From Aliishimia sp965656085 (lineage in GTDB: Bacteria; Pseudomonadota; Alphaproteobacteria; Rhodobacterales; Rhodobacteraceae), in the NCBI GenBank assembly GCA_965656085.1, contig CBFHJA010000010.1:1-64000 (forward strand): 64,000 bases of DNA, written 5' to 3'. Each line of letters opens with the position of its first letter. Positions within the stretch are counted from its first letter, which is position 1. Below the pieces are notes generated by a model. The model was not told where the DNA came from. It was given only the letters and a program-made list of their open reading frames with translations, and ran no database searches. Below, one piece after another: positions 24,923-34,720 of this stretch. A program made the translations under genes and the position numbers.

Positions 24923-24941
24923 GCGAATTTTGAAAATTCGC
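24923..24941. terminator. Hairpin terminator behind the class III aminotransferase gene
   Basis: Palindrome GCGAATTTT-G-AAAATTCGC directly touching the stop codon of the leftward aminotransferase gene. It has the same design as the hairpin 27 bp away behind ureG; the two probably serve the two convergent operons. Confidence 0.6.
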
Positions 24942-26216
24942 TCACGCGATGGCGGCGACGGCGGAGGTGACAGCGGCTTGTGTCAGATCAAAATCCGCCT
25001 CTGTCAGGGCCAGTGACGGGTAGAGCTTGCCCGGGGATTTGAAGACGCCCTGCTCGCGCAACACACGGTTATAAAGCCCGTTGCGGGTCTGGTCCGCCTC
25101 CTGCGTGTCGCGATAGGTCCGCACCTCCTTGTCCAGAAAGAGCACATCGAACAAGGTCTCATCCCCGACGATCCGGTGCGGCACCCCCGCCGCGCTCAGC
25201 GCCTCCGACTGCATCGCCTGAAGCCGCGCGCCATGCCCGCGCAGGGTCTCGTACATCCCCTCCCGCGCCAGAACCTCCATCGTCTTCAGCCCCGCCGCCG
25301 CTGCCACCGGGTTGCCCGAGAGCGTGCCAAGCTGCATCAGCCAGCCCTCCGGCCCGACCTTGGATTTGTCGAAATGCTTCATGATCTCGGCGCTCGCCAC
25401 GGTCGCTGCCAAGGGAAAGCCCCCACCGATGATCTTCCCGAGGCTCGCGATATCCGGGATCACGCCATACGCCTCCTGCGCGCCGCCATAGGCCATCCGG
25501 AACCCGGTGACGATCTCGTCGAAGACCAGCAGCACCCCACGCTTGGTGCATTCCTCGCGCAGCGCCGCCAGATAGCCCGGCGCAGGCGGCACGATCCGTT
25601 GCAGCGGCTCGACGATGATCGCCGCCACCTCGCCGTCATATTCATCGAGCAGCCCGCGCATGTAGGCGATGTCATTGAAGGGCGCGATCAGCATGTCCTC
25701 GGCCACCGATCTGGGAATGCCCGCGCTGTCCGGCACCGCCTGCGGGAAATTTACCCGCCGGGCGGGCGCGAGCGACATCTGCGCCTCCGCGCTCATGCCG
25801 TGATAGCCGCCCTCGCATTTGATGATCTTGTCCTTGCCCGTATAGGCCCGCGCCAGCCGCATCGCGTACATATCCGCCTCGCCGCCCGAACAGACAAAGC
25901 GCACCTGCTCGGCGCAGGGTACTGCATCGACGATCGCCTCGGCCAGTTCGATCCCCTTGGCGTTGCCCGCAAAGAAGGTCATGCCCTTGGGCAATTGTTC
26001 GAGCACCGCCTCCATCACCTCCGGATGACCATGGCCCAGCAGCATAGGGCCGGACCCGATCAGGTAGTCCACGTATTCGCGCCCGTCCTCGTCCCAGACG
26101 CGGGCCCCCTCGCCCCGTGCAATCACCACGGAGGCGTCGAAATTGCCGAAACCGGCAGCGGGCAGAACTTCACGGGCGCGGGCGATCCAATCGGCTTGGG
26201 AGTGAATGCGGTTCAT
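24942..26216 (-). CDS. PLP-dependent class III aminotransferase (glutamate-1-semialdehyde mutase-like)
   Basis: 424 residues. The PLP lysine is Lys261 (IASLGKIIGGGFPLAATV), the aspartate region is FDEIVTGFR (from residue 232), and the substrate-binding part is SGGEADMYAMRLARAYTGKDKIIKCEGGYHG. The family includes GSA aminomutases and many catabolic omega-aminotransferases. Being the last gene of an operon for N-methylated substrate breakdown, it is probably catabolic rather than hemL for tetrapyrrole synthesis. It starts 4 bp after the enolase-superfamily gene. Substrate unknown. Confidence 0.85.
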   Translation of the reverse strand: MNRIHSQADWIARAREVLPAAGFGNFDASVVIARGEGARVWDEDGREYVDYLIGSGPMLLGHGHPEVMEAVLEQLPKGMTFFAGNAKGIELAEAIVDAVPCAEQVRFVCSGGEADMYAMRLARAYTGKDKIIKCEGGYHGMSAEAQMSLAPARRVNFPQAVPDSAGIPRSVAEDMLIAPFNDIAYMRGLLDEYDGEVAAIIVEPLQRIVPPAPGYLAALREECTKRGVLLVFDEIVTGFRMAYGGAQEAYGVIPDIASLGKIIGGGFPLAATVASAEIMKHFDKSKVGPEGWLMQLGTLSGNPVAAAAGLKTMEVLAREGMYETLRGHGARLQAMQSEALSAAGVPHRIVGDETLFDVLFLDKEVRTYRDTQEADQTRNGLYNRVLREQGVFKSPGKLYPSLALTEADFDLTQAAVTSAVAAIA

Positions 26217-26220
26217 TAGG

Positions 26221-27369
26221 TCAATCCAGTATCAGGTCGGGTGTGCCAAGGCAGTCTGTGTCTATGGTGATGCCCAGACCGGGGCCATCGGGCGGGGCGA
26301 TGCGGCCAGCGCGCCGGGTTGGCGCGCCCGACGCGAGGCGTGGGCTGACATAGCCAGACAAATCGCAGACGTTCAGAACGCGGCCGGGCCGGGTCGCGGC
26401 CCCGAGATGCAGGGCGGCGGCGGTGACGATATCGCTGCCCCACGTGCATTCAATACACATCTTCGCCCCCAGATGCAGGCACAAATCGCGCGCTCTTCGA
26501 GTGGCCGACAGCCCGCCGAACTTCGACAGCTTCAGCGCGACCGCATCCATGATCCCAAGGCGATGCGCGTGCAGCAGAGAGGCCGTGTCATGGGCCAATT
26601 CGTCCAGCTTCATGGGCAGGCCAGTGGCAGATTGCACCCGCGCACAATCCTCCAGCGTCGCGCAGGGCTGTTCGAGCATCACATCCAGATGCGCCACGCC
26701 GCGCCCCACGCGGATCGCATCCAACGTGCTCGCGCCGCAGTTCCAGTCGCCATACACGAGCGGGCCGGGCCCAACCGCCTCGCGCACCCGTGCAAGCCGC
26801 TCGACATCGGTCTGCCAGTCGCCGGACGCCCCCAGCTTGGCCTGAAACTGTGCGATTCCGGTCCCTTGCGCCTCGCGCGCGATCCGCGCCATCTCCTCCG
26901 GTTCGACACAGGTGATGGAATGATAGAGCGGCAGGGTGTCTTGCTGCCGTCCCCCCATCAGGGCATGGACCGGCAGCCCGGCCGTTTTCCCGGTGATATC
27001 CCACAGCGCGATGTCCAGCGCAGATTTTGCGTAGACATGGCCCGGCAGACGGGCATCGGCCTTGGCCATCAGCGCCTCGGCGCCCACAGGATCGCCCGCA
27101 AGGATCACCGGCGCGAGGTCCTGCAACGCGGGCGCCACGCCACGGGCATAGGCAGGCAGGTAATGCGGGATCGGACACACCTCGCCCCATCCCGTCAGCC
27201 CGGCATCGGTGTCGAGCGCAATGACAACTGTCTCCACCGTGTCGCAGGTTTTACCCTCGGCCATGTAATAGGCCTGATGACTGGTCAGCGGCACGTGCCA
27301 CAGGCGTAGCCGCGTCACACGCTGCCCGATGCTCACGGGTGTCAGCGACGGAGCGGCGATCCGGTTCAT
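26221..27369 (-). CDS. Enolase-superfamily (mandelate racemase/MLE) enzyme with two catalytic lysines
   Basis: 382 residues. The barrel shows Lys178 (FQAKLG), metal ligands Asp208 (YGDWN), Glu233 (LEQP) and Asp256 (MKLDEL), and Lys280 (VALKLSKFGG) facing Lys178. Two opposing lysines are typical for 1,1-proton-transfer enzymes such as dipeptide epimerases, 4-hydroxyproline betaine 2-epimerase and cis-3-hydroxy-L-proline dehydratase. With a Rieske demethylase and a dimethylglycine dehydrogenase-like gene beside it, a proline betaine or hydroxyproline-type substrate is plausible. Its start overlaps the stop of the flavoprotein gene by 4 bp (ATGA). Confidence 0.82.
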   Translation of the reverse strand: MNRIAAPSLTPVSIGQRVTRLRLWHVPLTSHQAYYMAEGKTCDTVETVVIALDTDAGLTGWGEVCPIPHYLPAYARGVAPALQDLAPVILAGDPVGAEALMAKADARLPGHVYAKSALDIALWDITGKTAGLPVHALMGGRQQDTLPLYHSITCVEPEEMARIAREAQGTGIAQFQAKLGASGDWQTDVERLARVREAVGPGPLVYGDWNCGASTLDAIRVGRGVAHLDVMLEQPCATLEDCARVQSATGLPMKLDELAHDTASLLHAHRLGIMDAVALKLSKFGGLSATRRARDLCLHLGAKMCIECTWGSDIVTAAALHLGAATRPGRVLNVCDLSGYVSPRLASGAPTRRAGRIAPPDGPGLGITIDTDCLGTPDLILD

Positions 27370-29810
27370 TCGGCGGGTTCCCGAACGGCGTCCATGCGCG
27401 GCGCGAGGCTTTGCGGATCGTAGGCAGGCGCGCCCAGCACGCGAGCAGCGCGCGCTTTGCCGTGGATTATCACCTCAAGCGCGGTCCCGGAGGCCGCAGC
27501 ATGGGGTTTGACATAGGCAAAGGCGAGGATCTTGCCGACCGTATGGCCGTAGGCGACCGAGGCCGTCGATCCGACCACCTTGCCCTCCAGCAGCACCGCC
27601 TCGCCGCCATGCCCGTCGGTCACTCCATCGGGCGCGATCTCCAGATAGGCGCAAACCCAGGGCAGGTCGGTGTTCAGTGTTTCCGCCTTGCCTAGATAGT
27701 CCTTGTCGGTCCGGGCAAAGCGCAACACATCGGCCTCCGCGAGCGTCACCTCGTTGGTCAGCTCCCCTGCCCCCTTGAACGCCTTCTCCATCCGCAGCGC
27801 GTTCATTGCAAACGCCCCGTAATCGGCGATCCCATGGGCCTGCCCGGCGGCCCAGAGCGCGTCATAGACCGGCCGCATCGCGGCAAAGGGCATGTGCAAC
27901 TCCCAGCCAAGTTCTCCGGCATAGGACATCCGCAGGGCCAGAACCTTGTGCCCCGCGACAGTGATGTGCTGCGCGGTGAGCCAGCGAAAGCCCGCATTGC
28001 TCAGATCGGCCTTGGTGCAGTTCCCGAGCACGTCCCGCGCGCGCGGCCCGTTCAGCGCCAGCGCGCCCCACTCCGCCGAGCGCGACGTGAGCGTGACCTC
28101 CGCGCCCTCCCGGTGCTGCGCCAGATGATCCATCAGCCGCTGCTCGAAGAAGGCGGCGCAAACCAGATAATACTGCTGCTCCGCCAGCTTCACGACCGTG
28201 GTCTCAAGCTCGATCCGCCCCCGGCGGTTCAGCATATGCGTGAGCGCAATCCCGCCCGGTTTCTGCGGCAACCGGTTCGCCACCAGCCGGTCCAGCAGCG
28301 CCTCGGCATCCGGCCCGCGCACCTCGACCTTGGTGAAGCCGGTGATATCCATGATCCCGACCCGCTCGCGCACCGCGCGGCACTCTTCGCCCACCACGTC
28401 ATGCACCGGTGTGCGCGTGAACCCGTAGTGATCGCGCTGTTCGAGCCCCTTGGCGAAGAACCGGGGCCGCTCGAAGCCGAACACCTCCTCATGCACCGCG
28501 CCCTTGGACTTCAGCGTCTCATAGAGCGGCGAGGGCTTCACGGGCCGCCCCGCGAGCCGGTTGAAATGCGGGAACGGGATTTCATGGCGCAGGCAGTAGT
28601 CCTCTTTCGCCTTCACCACCTGCCAGTCCTTCGTCGCATAAGGCCCGAAGCGGCGCGGGTCATAGTCGCGCATCGAGATATCGGCCGCGCCATGCACCAT
28701 CCAGCGCGCCAACTCGCGCGTCAGCCCCGGCCCCCAGCCGATCCCGATCTGCGTGCCGCAGCAGCACCAGTAATTCCGCACGCCGGGCGCAGGCCCAATG
28801 AGCGGGTTGCCATCGGGCGGGTGCGAGATCGCCCCATGCACCTCCCGCGTGATCCCCAGATCGGCGAAGATCGGCATCCGGTTCAGCGATTCCTCCAGCC
28901 ACGGCATGATCCGGTCGTAATCGGCATCGAAGAGCTCGTTCTCGGCCTCCCATGGGCAGTGATCTTCCCAAACGGTGTTGGGGTTTTCCTTCTCGTAAAT
29001 CCCGATGAGCCCGCGCTTTTGCTCCATGCGGATGTAGCCTGAGACCTTCTTGTCGTCGCGGATCACCGGCAATTCGCAGTCCAGATCGGCAAATTGCGGC
29101 ACAGGTTCGGTGACGAAGTAGTGATGCGTCATCGAGGTCATCGGCAATTGCAGCCCGGACCATTCGCCCATCTGCCGCGCATAGGTGCCACCCGCATTCA
29201 CGACATGCTCGCAGCGGATCGTGCCTTGCTCGGTCTCCACGACCCACTCGCCGCTTGCATCTGGAACGATGTTCGTCGCCCGGCAGCGCCGGATGATCCG
29301 CACGCCCTTCGCCCGCGCCCCGGCGGCCATGGCCATCGTGACATTGGTGGGGTCGACATGGCCGTCGTCAGGCGTGTGCAGCGCCCCGAGCACCCCATCG
29401 AGATTGTAGAACGGATGCAACGCCGCGACCTGCTCCGGGCCAACAAGCTCGATATTGAACCCCAGCGCCCGGCCCACCGAGAGCGTGTGCCGCAGCCAGT
29501 CCATCTCATCCTCCGTATAGGCGAGCCGGAACGAGCCACAGCCATGCCATGTGACGGCCTGCCCGGTCTCGGCTTCGAGCGCCCCGGAATAGAGCCCGAT
29601 GTTGTAGTCGACGCATTTGCCCAGCCCGAAACTGGAGGTCGAATGGGTGATCTGCCCGGCGGCGTGCCATGTGCTGCCCGAAGTGAGTTCGGCCTTTTCC
29701 AGAAGCACGGTCTCGGCGCCCCAGCCCTCATGCGCGAGATGGTAGGCGAGCCCCACCCCCATGACGCCGCCACCGACGATGACCACGCGGGCTGTGGAGG
29801 GAACGGACAT
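27366..29810 (-). CDS. Dimethylglycine/sarcosine dehydrogenase-like FAD protein with GcvT domains
   Basis: 814 residues in the usual order: FAD-binding DAO domain (VVIVGGGVMGVGLAYHLA, GGG at 13-15), the covalent-flavin motif GSTWHAAG with His49, FAO_M domain, then GCV_T and GCV_T C-terminal folate-binding domains (for example GIMDITGFTKVEVRGPDAEALLDRL and SYAGELGWELH). Such enzymes demethylate dimethylglycine, sarcosine or other N-methyl amino acids and pass the one-carbon unit to tetrahydrofolate. The start at 29810 follows AGGAAAA; a longer in-frame reading frame to 29894 would overlap the divergent Rieske gene. Confidence 0.9.
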   Translation of the reverse strand: MSVPSTARVVIVGGGVMGVGLAYHLAHEGWGAETVLLEKAELTSGSTWHAAGQITHSTSSFGLGKCVDYNIGLYSGALEAETGQAVTWHGCGSFRLAYTEDEMDWLRHTLSVGRALGFNIELVGPEQVAALHPFYNLDGVLGALHTPDDGHVDPTNVTMAMAAGARAKGVRIIRRCRATNIVPDASGEWVVETEQGTIRCEHVVNAGGTYARQMGEWSGLQLPMTSMTHHYFVTEPVPQFADLDCELPVIRDDKKVSGYIRMEQKRGLIGIYEKENPNTVWEDHCPWEAENELFDADYDRIMPWLEESLNRMPIFADLGITREVHGAISHPPDGNPLIGPAPGVRNYWCCCGTQIGIGWGPGLTRELARWMVHGAADISMRDYDPRRFGPYATKDWQVVKAKEDYCLRHEIPFPHFNRLAGRPVKPSPLYETLKSKGAVHEEVFGFERPRFFAKGLEQRDHYGFTRTPVHDVVGEECRAVRERVGIMDITGFTKVEVRGPDAEALLDRLVANRLPQKPGGIALTHMLNRRGRIELETTVVKLAEQQYYLVCAAFFEQRLMDHLAQHREGAEVTLTSRSAEWGALALNGPRARDVLGNCTKADLSNAGFRWLTAQHITVAGHKVLALRMSYAGELGWELHMPFAAMRPVYDALWAAGQAHGIADYGAFAMNALRMEKAFKGAGELTNEVTLAEADVLRFARTDKDYLGKAETLNTDLPWVCAYLEIAPDGVTDGHGGEAVLLEGKVVGSTASVAYGHTVGKILAFAYVKPHAAASGTALEVIIHGKARAARVLGAPAYDPQSLAPRMDAVREPAE

Positions 29811-29880
29811 GGCTTTTCCTTTTTCGACTGGGACAGATTTTTCTTCTTGGCAGAAATGACGCACATATGTACCGTCGTCA

Positions 29881-31023
29881 ATGATTAATGGCACAGACGT
29901 TCCAATTGCGATGGATGCCGGGATGACAGAACCGCAACGCTCTCTCGAAGGGCATTTCTACACCGACCCCGCGATCTTCGAGATCGAGAAGACGGGCGTT
30001 CTCGCCCGCACATGGCAAATGGCCTGCCATGCCAGCGATCTGGCCGAGCCGGGAGATTACCAGACCTTCGAGATCGCCGGCGAAAACCTCTTCTCGATCC
30101 GGGGCCGGGATGGGATGATCCGTACGTTCTACAATGTATGCCAGCACCGCGCGCACCAGTTGCTCGAAGGTCAGGGCCGCACCCGCGTCGTGGTCTGCCC
30201 CTATCACGCATGGACCTATGAGCTGACCGGGGAGCTGCGCGCCGGGCCGAACCTGAAGGCGGCCGGGATCGCCAAGGGGTCGATTTGCCTCACAGAGGTC
30301 CTCACAGAGGAGTTCCTCGGCTTCGTCTTCGTCAATCTCGACCCAGAGGCGGCACCGATGGACACGTGGTTCCCGGGCGCGCGGGCCGAACTGGAGGATT
30401 GGGTCCCGCATTACAAATCCCTGCGCCCGCTGCTGTGGAATGAAATCCCCGAGGCCTGCAACTGGAAGGTTTCGGTTGAGAATTACTCGGAATGCTACCA
30501 CTGCTCGCTGAATCACCCGGCCTTCGCGCAGGGCGTGGTGAAGCCCGAGACCTACGACATCCAGCCGCAAGGCTATTGCCTGCGCCACCGGACAGAGTGC
30601 CAGAGCTTGGAGCAGATGAGCTATGACATCGCCTCCGGCATGGACCATCATGACCAGTATTCAAGCTGGTTCCTATGGCCGATGTTCTCGTTTCAGGTCT
30701 ATCCGGGCAATGTGCTGAACACCTATCACTGGCGCGCGGTGGATGCGGGCCATGTGGTGGTCTGGCGTGGCTGGTACACGGTGGATGGGCTCGATGACGA
30801 GGCAATCCGGCGGCTGGCGCAGCAGGATCTCGACACGACTGTGGCCGAGGATATCCGGCTGGTGGAATCGGTCCAGAAGGGCCTTGGCTCACGCGGCTAT
30901 GTGCCGGGGCCGCTGGTTCTGGACCCAGGGTGCGGGGTGATGTCCGAACACTCGATCGCCGCCCTGCAACGCTGGATGCGCGAAGGCATCGACGGCACCG
31001 CCCCACCCTTCGCAGCTGAGTAG
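29881..31023 (+). CDS. Rieske non-heme iron oxygenase alpha subunit (betaine demethylase/GbcA-like)
   Basis: 380 residues. The Rieske cluster ligands are Cys87/His89 (NVCQHRAH) and Cys106/His109 (VVCPYHAWTY). The mononuclear iron site lies in ENYSECYHCSLNHPAF with His207 and His212. The protein resembles GbcA/choline monooxygenase-type oxygenases that remove a methyl group from quaternary amines. No reductase (GbcB) gene is adjacent, so electrons must come from one encoded elsewhere. It is divergent from the flavoprotein operon with only 70 bp between; in-frame ATGs at 29911 and 29923 are alternative starts. Confidence 0.88.
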   Translation: MINGTDVPIAMDAGMTEPQRSLEGHFYTDPAIFEIEKTGVLARTWQMACHASDLAEPGDYQTFEIAGENLFSIRGRDGMIRTFYNVCQHRAHQLLEGQGRTRVVVCPYHAWTYELTGELRAGPNLKAAGIAKGSICLTEVLTEEFLGFVFVNLDPEAAPMDTWFPGARAELEDWVPHYKSLRPLLWNEIPEACNWKVSVENYSECYHCSLNHPAFAQGVVKPETYDIQPQGYCLRHRTECQSLEQMSYDIASGMDHHDQYSSWFLWPMFSFQVYPGNVLNTYHWRAVDAGHVVVWRGWYTVDGLDDEAIRRLAQQDLDTTVAEDIRLVESVQKGLGSRGYVPGPLVLDPGCGVMSEHSIAALQRWMREGIDGTAPPFAAE

Positions 31024-31077
31024 ATGCCGGGCGCGCAGGCACCCCATGTCACCAGACCGCCCCCTGCCCTGTTCACT

Positions 31078-31114
31078 TAGCCAGGAAAACTCCCAAGAGC
31101 GCGAGAATGGAATT
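31078..31114 (-). repeat. Interspersed motif, weak copy (reverse) with GCGAGAA hairpin
   Basis: Minus-strand reading near 31080-31102 is TTGGGAGTTTTCC then TGGCTAAGTGAAC, a degenerate match to the recurrent motif. It is joined to a hairpin GCGAGAA-TGGAA-TTCTCGC, very similar to the one at 8526-8544. It lies between the Rieske and GST genes. The rest of 31024-31194 shows nothing clear. Confidence 0.45.
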
Positions 31115-31194
31115 CTCGCTCGCCGAAGGCGATCACCCCCATTTGACGCCAAGACAACAGCGGCCTAGCGTGCGCAAAACCCAAGGCGCGCCTC

Positions 31195-31806
31195 ATGATC
31201 ACAGTCCATCACCTCAACCGCTCCCGCTCCCTGCGCATCGTCTGGCTGCTCGAAGAAATCGGGGTGCCCTATGAAATCATCCGCTACGAGCGCGACACCG
31301 ACACCAATCCCGCCCCGCCCGAGCTCAGCGCCGTGCATCCGCTGGGCAAATCGCCGATGATCGAGATGGACGGCACGCTGATCACAGAATCCGGCGCGAT
31401 CGTGGAGGTCCTGTGCACCCGATTCGCCCCGCAGATGATCCCACCCGCCGGAACCGAGCCGCATATCCGCCATCTCGAATGGATGCATTTCGCCGAAGGC
31501 TCGGCGATGACCCCGATCCTGCTGAACCTCTATGTGGGACGGCTGGGCGCGGCGGGCGCGCCGCTGCATCCGCGCATCGAGGACGAGTTGCACAGCCATT
31601 TTCAGTACATGGAAGACAGCCTGCGCCCCTCGGGTCACTTTGTGCTCGATACGCTCAGCGCAGCCGACATCATGCTGAGTTTCCCGGCCCAGATCGCCCT
31701 GCGCCTTGGCCATGCGGCGCGCTACCCCCGCCTTGCGGAATTCACCGACCAGATCGCCGCCCGTCCGGCATACCAGCGCGCCCGGGACGCTGCGGGTGGC
31801 GACTGA
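31195..31806 (+). CDS. Glutathione S-transferase family protein
   Basis: 203 residues. The thioredoxin-like N-domain reads MITVHHLNRSRSLRIVWLLEEIGVPYEIIRYERD, with the cis-proline at GKSPMIEMDG and ESGAIVE for glutathione binding (TESGAIVEVL). A helical C-domain follows. Cytoplasmic detoxification or thiol transfer enzyme; substrate unknown. It stands alone between the Rieske gene and the ABC operon; GTP-free. ATG 31195 was the only sensible start. Confidence 0.88.
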   Translation: MITVHHLNRSRSLRIVWLLEEIGVPYEIIRYERDTDTNPAPPELSAVHPLGKSPMIEMDGTLITESGAIVEVLCTRFAPQMIPPAGTEPHIRHLEWMHFAEGSAMTPILLNLYVGRLGAAGAPLHPRIEDELHSHFQYMEDSLRPSGHFVLDTLSAADIMLSFPAQIALRLGHAARYPRLAEFTDQIAARPAYQRARDAAGGD

Positions 31807-31981
31807 GGCGCAGGACAATGTCCTGAATGCTGCCATTCTACGCGACTTTCGCCCTGCACCGGATGATAAACCAGCCAAAGCTGTGCCCATCCCGCCTCTT
31901 TGCTTGCCCTTCTGGCGAATCAACTATTTACTAGAGGCAATCCGCGAGACAGCGGTGGGAAGACAATACGGGGAGCCAATT

Positions 31982-33082
<1,101 letters not shown>

Positions 33083-33099
33083 GAGCGCGGCATTTGCGT

Positions 33100-33121
33100 C
33101 GCGTCCGCTCTGCCGGACGCG
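33100..33121. other. Perfect hairpin between potA and the binding-protein gene
   Basis: CGCGTCCG (33100-33107), loop CTCTGC, CGGACGCG (33114-33121), 17 bp after the potA stop. No T run follows, so it is more likely an mRNA processing or stability stem than a simple terminator. It may let the binding protein be made in larger amounts than the ATPase. Confidence 0.5.
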
Positions 33122-33198
33122 TCTCACCAACGGGGGTTGGGCGGCCTCGCCCGGATCACCGACCCCGACAAACTAACCGGGCATAACGGGAGACCGAT

Positions 33199-34314
33199 AT
33201 GAAACTCACAAAAACTCTGATGGCCACGACGGCACTCACGCTTGCAGCGTCTACTGCCTCTGCTGGCGGTCACATGGCGGAAAGCATGACCCTCGTGTCC
33301 TGGGGCGGCGCCTATCAGACCTCCCAGCAGGAAGCGTATTCCAAGCCCTACATGGAAATGAACGAAGGGCTCGAAGTCATCTGGGACGAAAGCTCTGCCG
33401 AAGCCGTGGCGCGTCTGCGCGCGATGGACGAAGCGGGCAACATCACGTGGGACCTTGTGGACGTGGTGGCCGCTGATGCGATCCGCCTGTGCGACGAAGG
33501 CCTCGCGATGGAAGTCGACCACGACGAGATCCTCGCCCCGGCCCCGGATGGCACCGATGCCTCCGACGATTTCGGCGACCTGATCGTGTCCGACTGCTTC
33601 ATCCCGCAGATCGTGTACTCCACGACCTTTGGCTACCGCACTGACATGGTGCCGGAAGGCGTCGATGCGCCGGACCAGATTTGCGACGTGTTCGATCTGG
33701 AGACCTACCCGGGCAAGCGTTCGCTGGAGCGCCGTCCGATCAACAACATGGAATGGGCGCTGCTTTGTGACGGCGTGGCCAAAGACGACGTCTATGACGT
33801 GCTGGCCACCCCCGAGGGGCAGGATCAGGCTCTGGCGAAGCTGGGCACCATCAAGGATGACGTGATCTGGTGGTCCGCTGGCGCTGACACGCCGCAGCTT
33901 CTGGCCGATGGCGAGATCTTCATGGGCTCCACATACAATGGCCGTCTGTTCTCCGTGATCGAAGAGCAAGACCAGCCGGTGGGCATGATGTGGGACGCGC
34001 AGGTGTTCGACCTTGACGGCTGGATCATCCCGGCGGGTCTGCCTGACGATCGCCTGAACCGCGTGCTGGACTTCGTGAGCTTCGCGACCGACACGCAGCG
34101 TCTGGCCGATCAGGCCGCGTATATCTCCTATGGCCCGGCCCGTGCGTCCTCCGCACCGCTGGTGGGTCAACATGCCGAGCTGGGCATCGACATGGCGCCG
34201 CACATGCCGACCGCACCTGCGAATGCCGGGAATATCTTCGTCTATAACTACGAGTTCTGGGCGGACTATCGCGACGACATCGACGCGAAATTCCAAGCTT
34301 GGCTGGCTCAATAA
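33199..34314 (+). CDS. Periplasmic solute-binding protein of the polyamine-type ABC importer
   Basis: 371 residues with a signal peptide MKLTKTLMATTALTLAASTASA. The mature part MTLVSWGGAYQTSQQEAYSKPYMEMNEGLEV is the PotD/PotF-like (SBP_bac_8) start. Aspartate- and tryptophan-rich pocket residues (WDLVDVVAADAIRLCDEG, DDVIWWSAGADTPQLLADGE) suit a polyamine or other cation. It contains two cysteines near SDCFIPQ and QICDVFD that could form a disulfide. Follows potA with a hairpin between and is followed by a REP-like element before the permease genes. Confidence 0.92.
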   Translation: MKLTKTLMATTALTLAASTASAGGHMAESMTLVSWGGAYQTSQQEAYSKPYMEMNEGLEVIWDESSAEAVARLRAMDEAGNITWDLVDVVAADAIRLCDEGLAMEVDHDEILAPAPDGTDASDDFGDLIVSDCFIPQIVYSTTFGYRTDMVPEGVDAPDQICDVFDLETYPGKRSLERRPINNMEWALLCDGVAKDDVYDVLATPEGQDQALAKLGTIKDDVIWWSAGADTPQLLADGEIFMGSTYNGRLFSVIEEQDQPVGMMWDAQVFDLDGWIIPAGLPDDRLNRVLDFVSFATDTQRLADQAAYISYGPARASSAPLVGQHAELGIDMAPHMPTAPANAGNIFVYNYEFWADYRDDIDAKFQAWLAQ

Positions 34315-34329
34315 GCCTGACGCAAACGG

Positions 34330-34399
34330 GGTGGGCAGCAATGCCCACCCTACCCCCGCCCGTCGCACCCTGCGCAGGGTGGGCGATCTGCCCGCCACC
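34330..34399. repeat. REP-like double palindrome behind the ABC binding-protein gene
   Basis: Same design as 4813-4876: GGTGGGCA-GCAA-TGCCCACC (34330-34349), then CCTAC, a spacer of about 25 bp, and a second palindrome GGTGGGC-GATCT-GCCCGCC (34378-34396, one mismatch) preceded by GCAGG. It begins 16 bp after the binding-protein stop codon and precedes the DUF1330 and permease genes. Confidence 0.82.
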
Positions 34400-34429
34400 G
34401 AACGCCGCGACAGTGAAAAGGACCGCCCC

Positions 34430-34717
34430 ATGCCGAAAGGTTACGTCATCGGACATATCACCGTGAACGACCCCGACGCCTACCGCGAATATGTGGAGCG
34501 GGACACGCCGATCATAGAAAAACACGGCGGCACGCCTCTGGTGCGCGGCGGCGACAGCATCACCCAAGAAGGGCCGGAGTTTTCCCGGCACGTGGTGTTC
34601 GAATTTCCCACCTACGAAGCGGCTCTCGCCCTCTACAACGACCCCGATTATCAAGAGGTCATGAAGATCCGCCAACGCACAGCCGACAGCATGATCGTTG
34701 TCGCGAAAGGCGTCTGA
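34430..34717 (+). CDS. DUF1330 family protein in an ABC transporter operon
   Basis: 95 residues, the usual DUF1330 size: MPKGYVIGHITVNDPDAYREYVERDTPIIEKHGGTPLVRGGDS, ending EVMKIRQRTADSMIVVAKGV. The family has a dimeric alpha/beta (ferredoxin-like) fold related to antibiotic-biosynthesis monooxygenases; function is not settled. It is 3 bp upstream of the first permease gene, so it belongs to the transporter operon, and may process the imported compound. Start ATG 34430 after AAAAGGA. Confidence 0.85.
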   Translation: MPKGYVIGHITVNDPDAYREYVERDTPIIEKHGGTPLVRGGDSITQEGPEFSRHVVFEFPTYEAALALYNDPDYQEVMKIRQRTADSMIVVAKGV

Positions 34718-34720
34718 TCC

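Noticed and set aside
24942..26216. Class III aminotransferase named as hemL
   Set aside because: Its operon is catabolic and similarity is only at family level; tetrapyrrole function is not supported, and alphaproteobacteria make 5-aminolevulinate by HemA (Shemin pathway).
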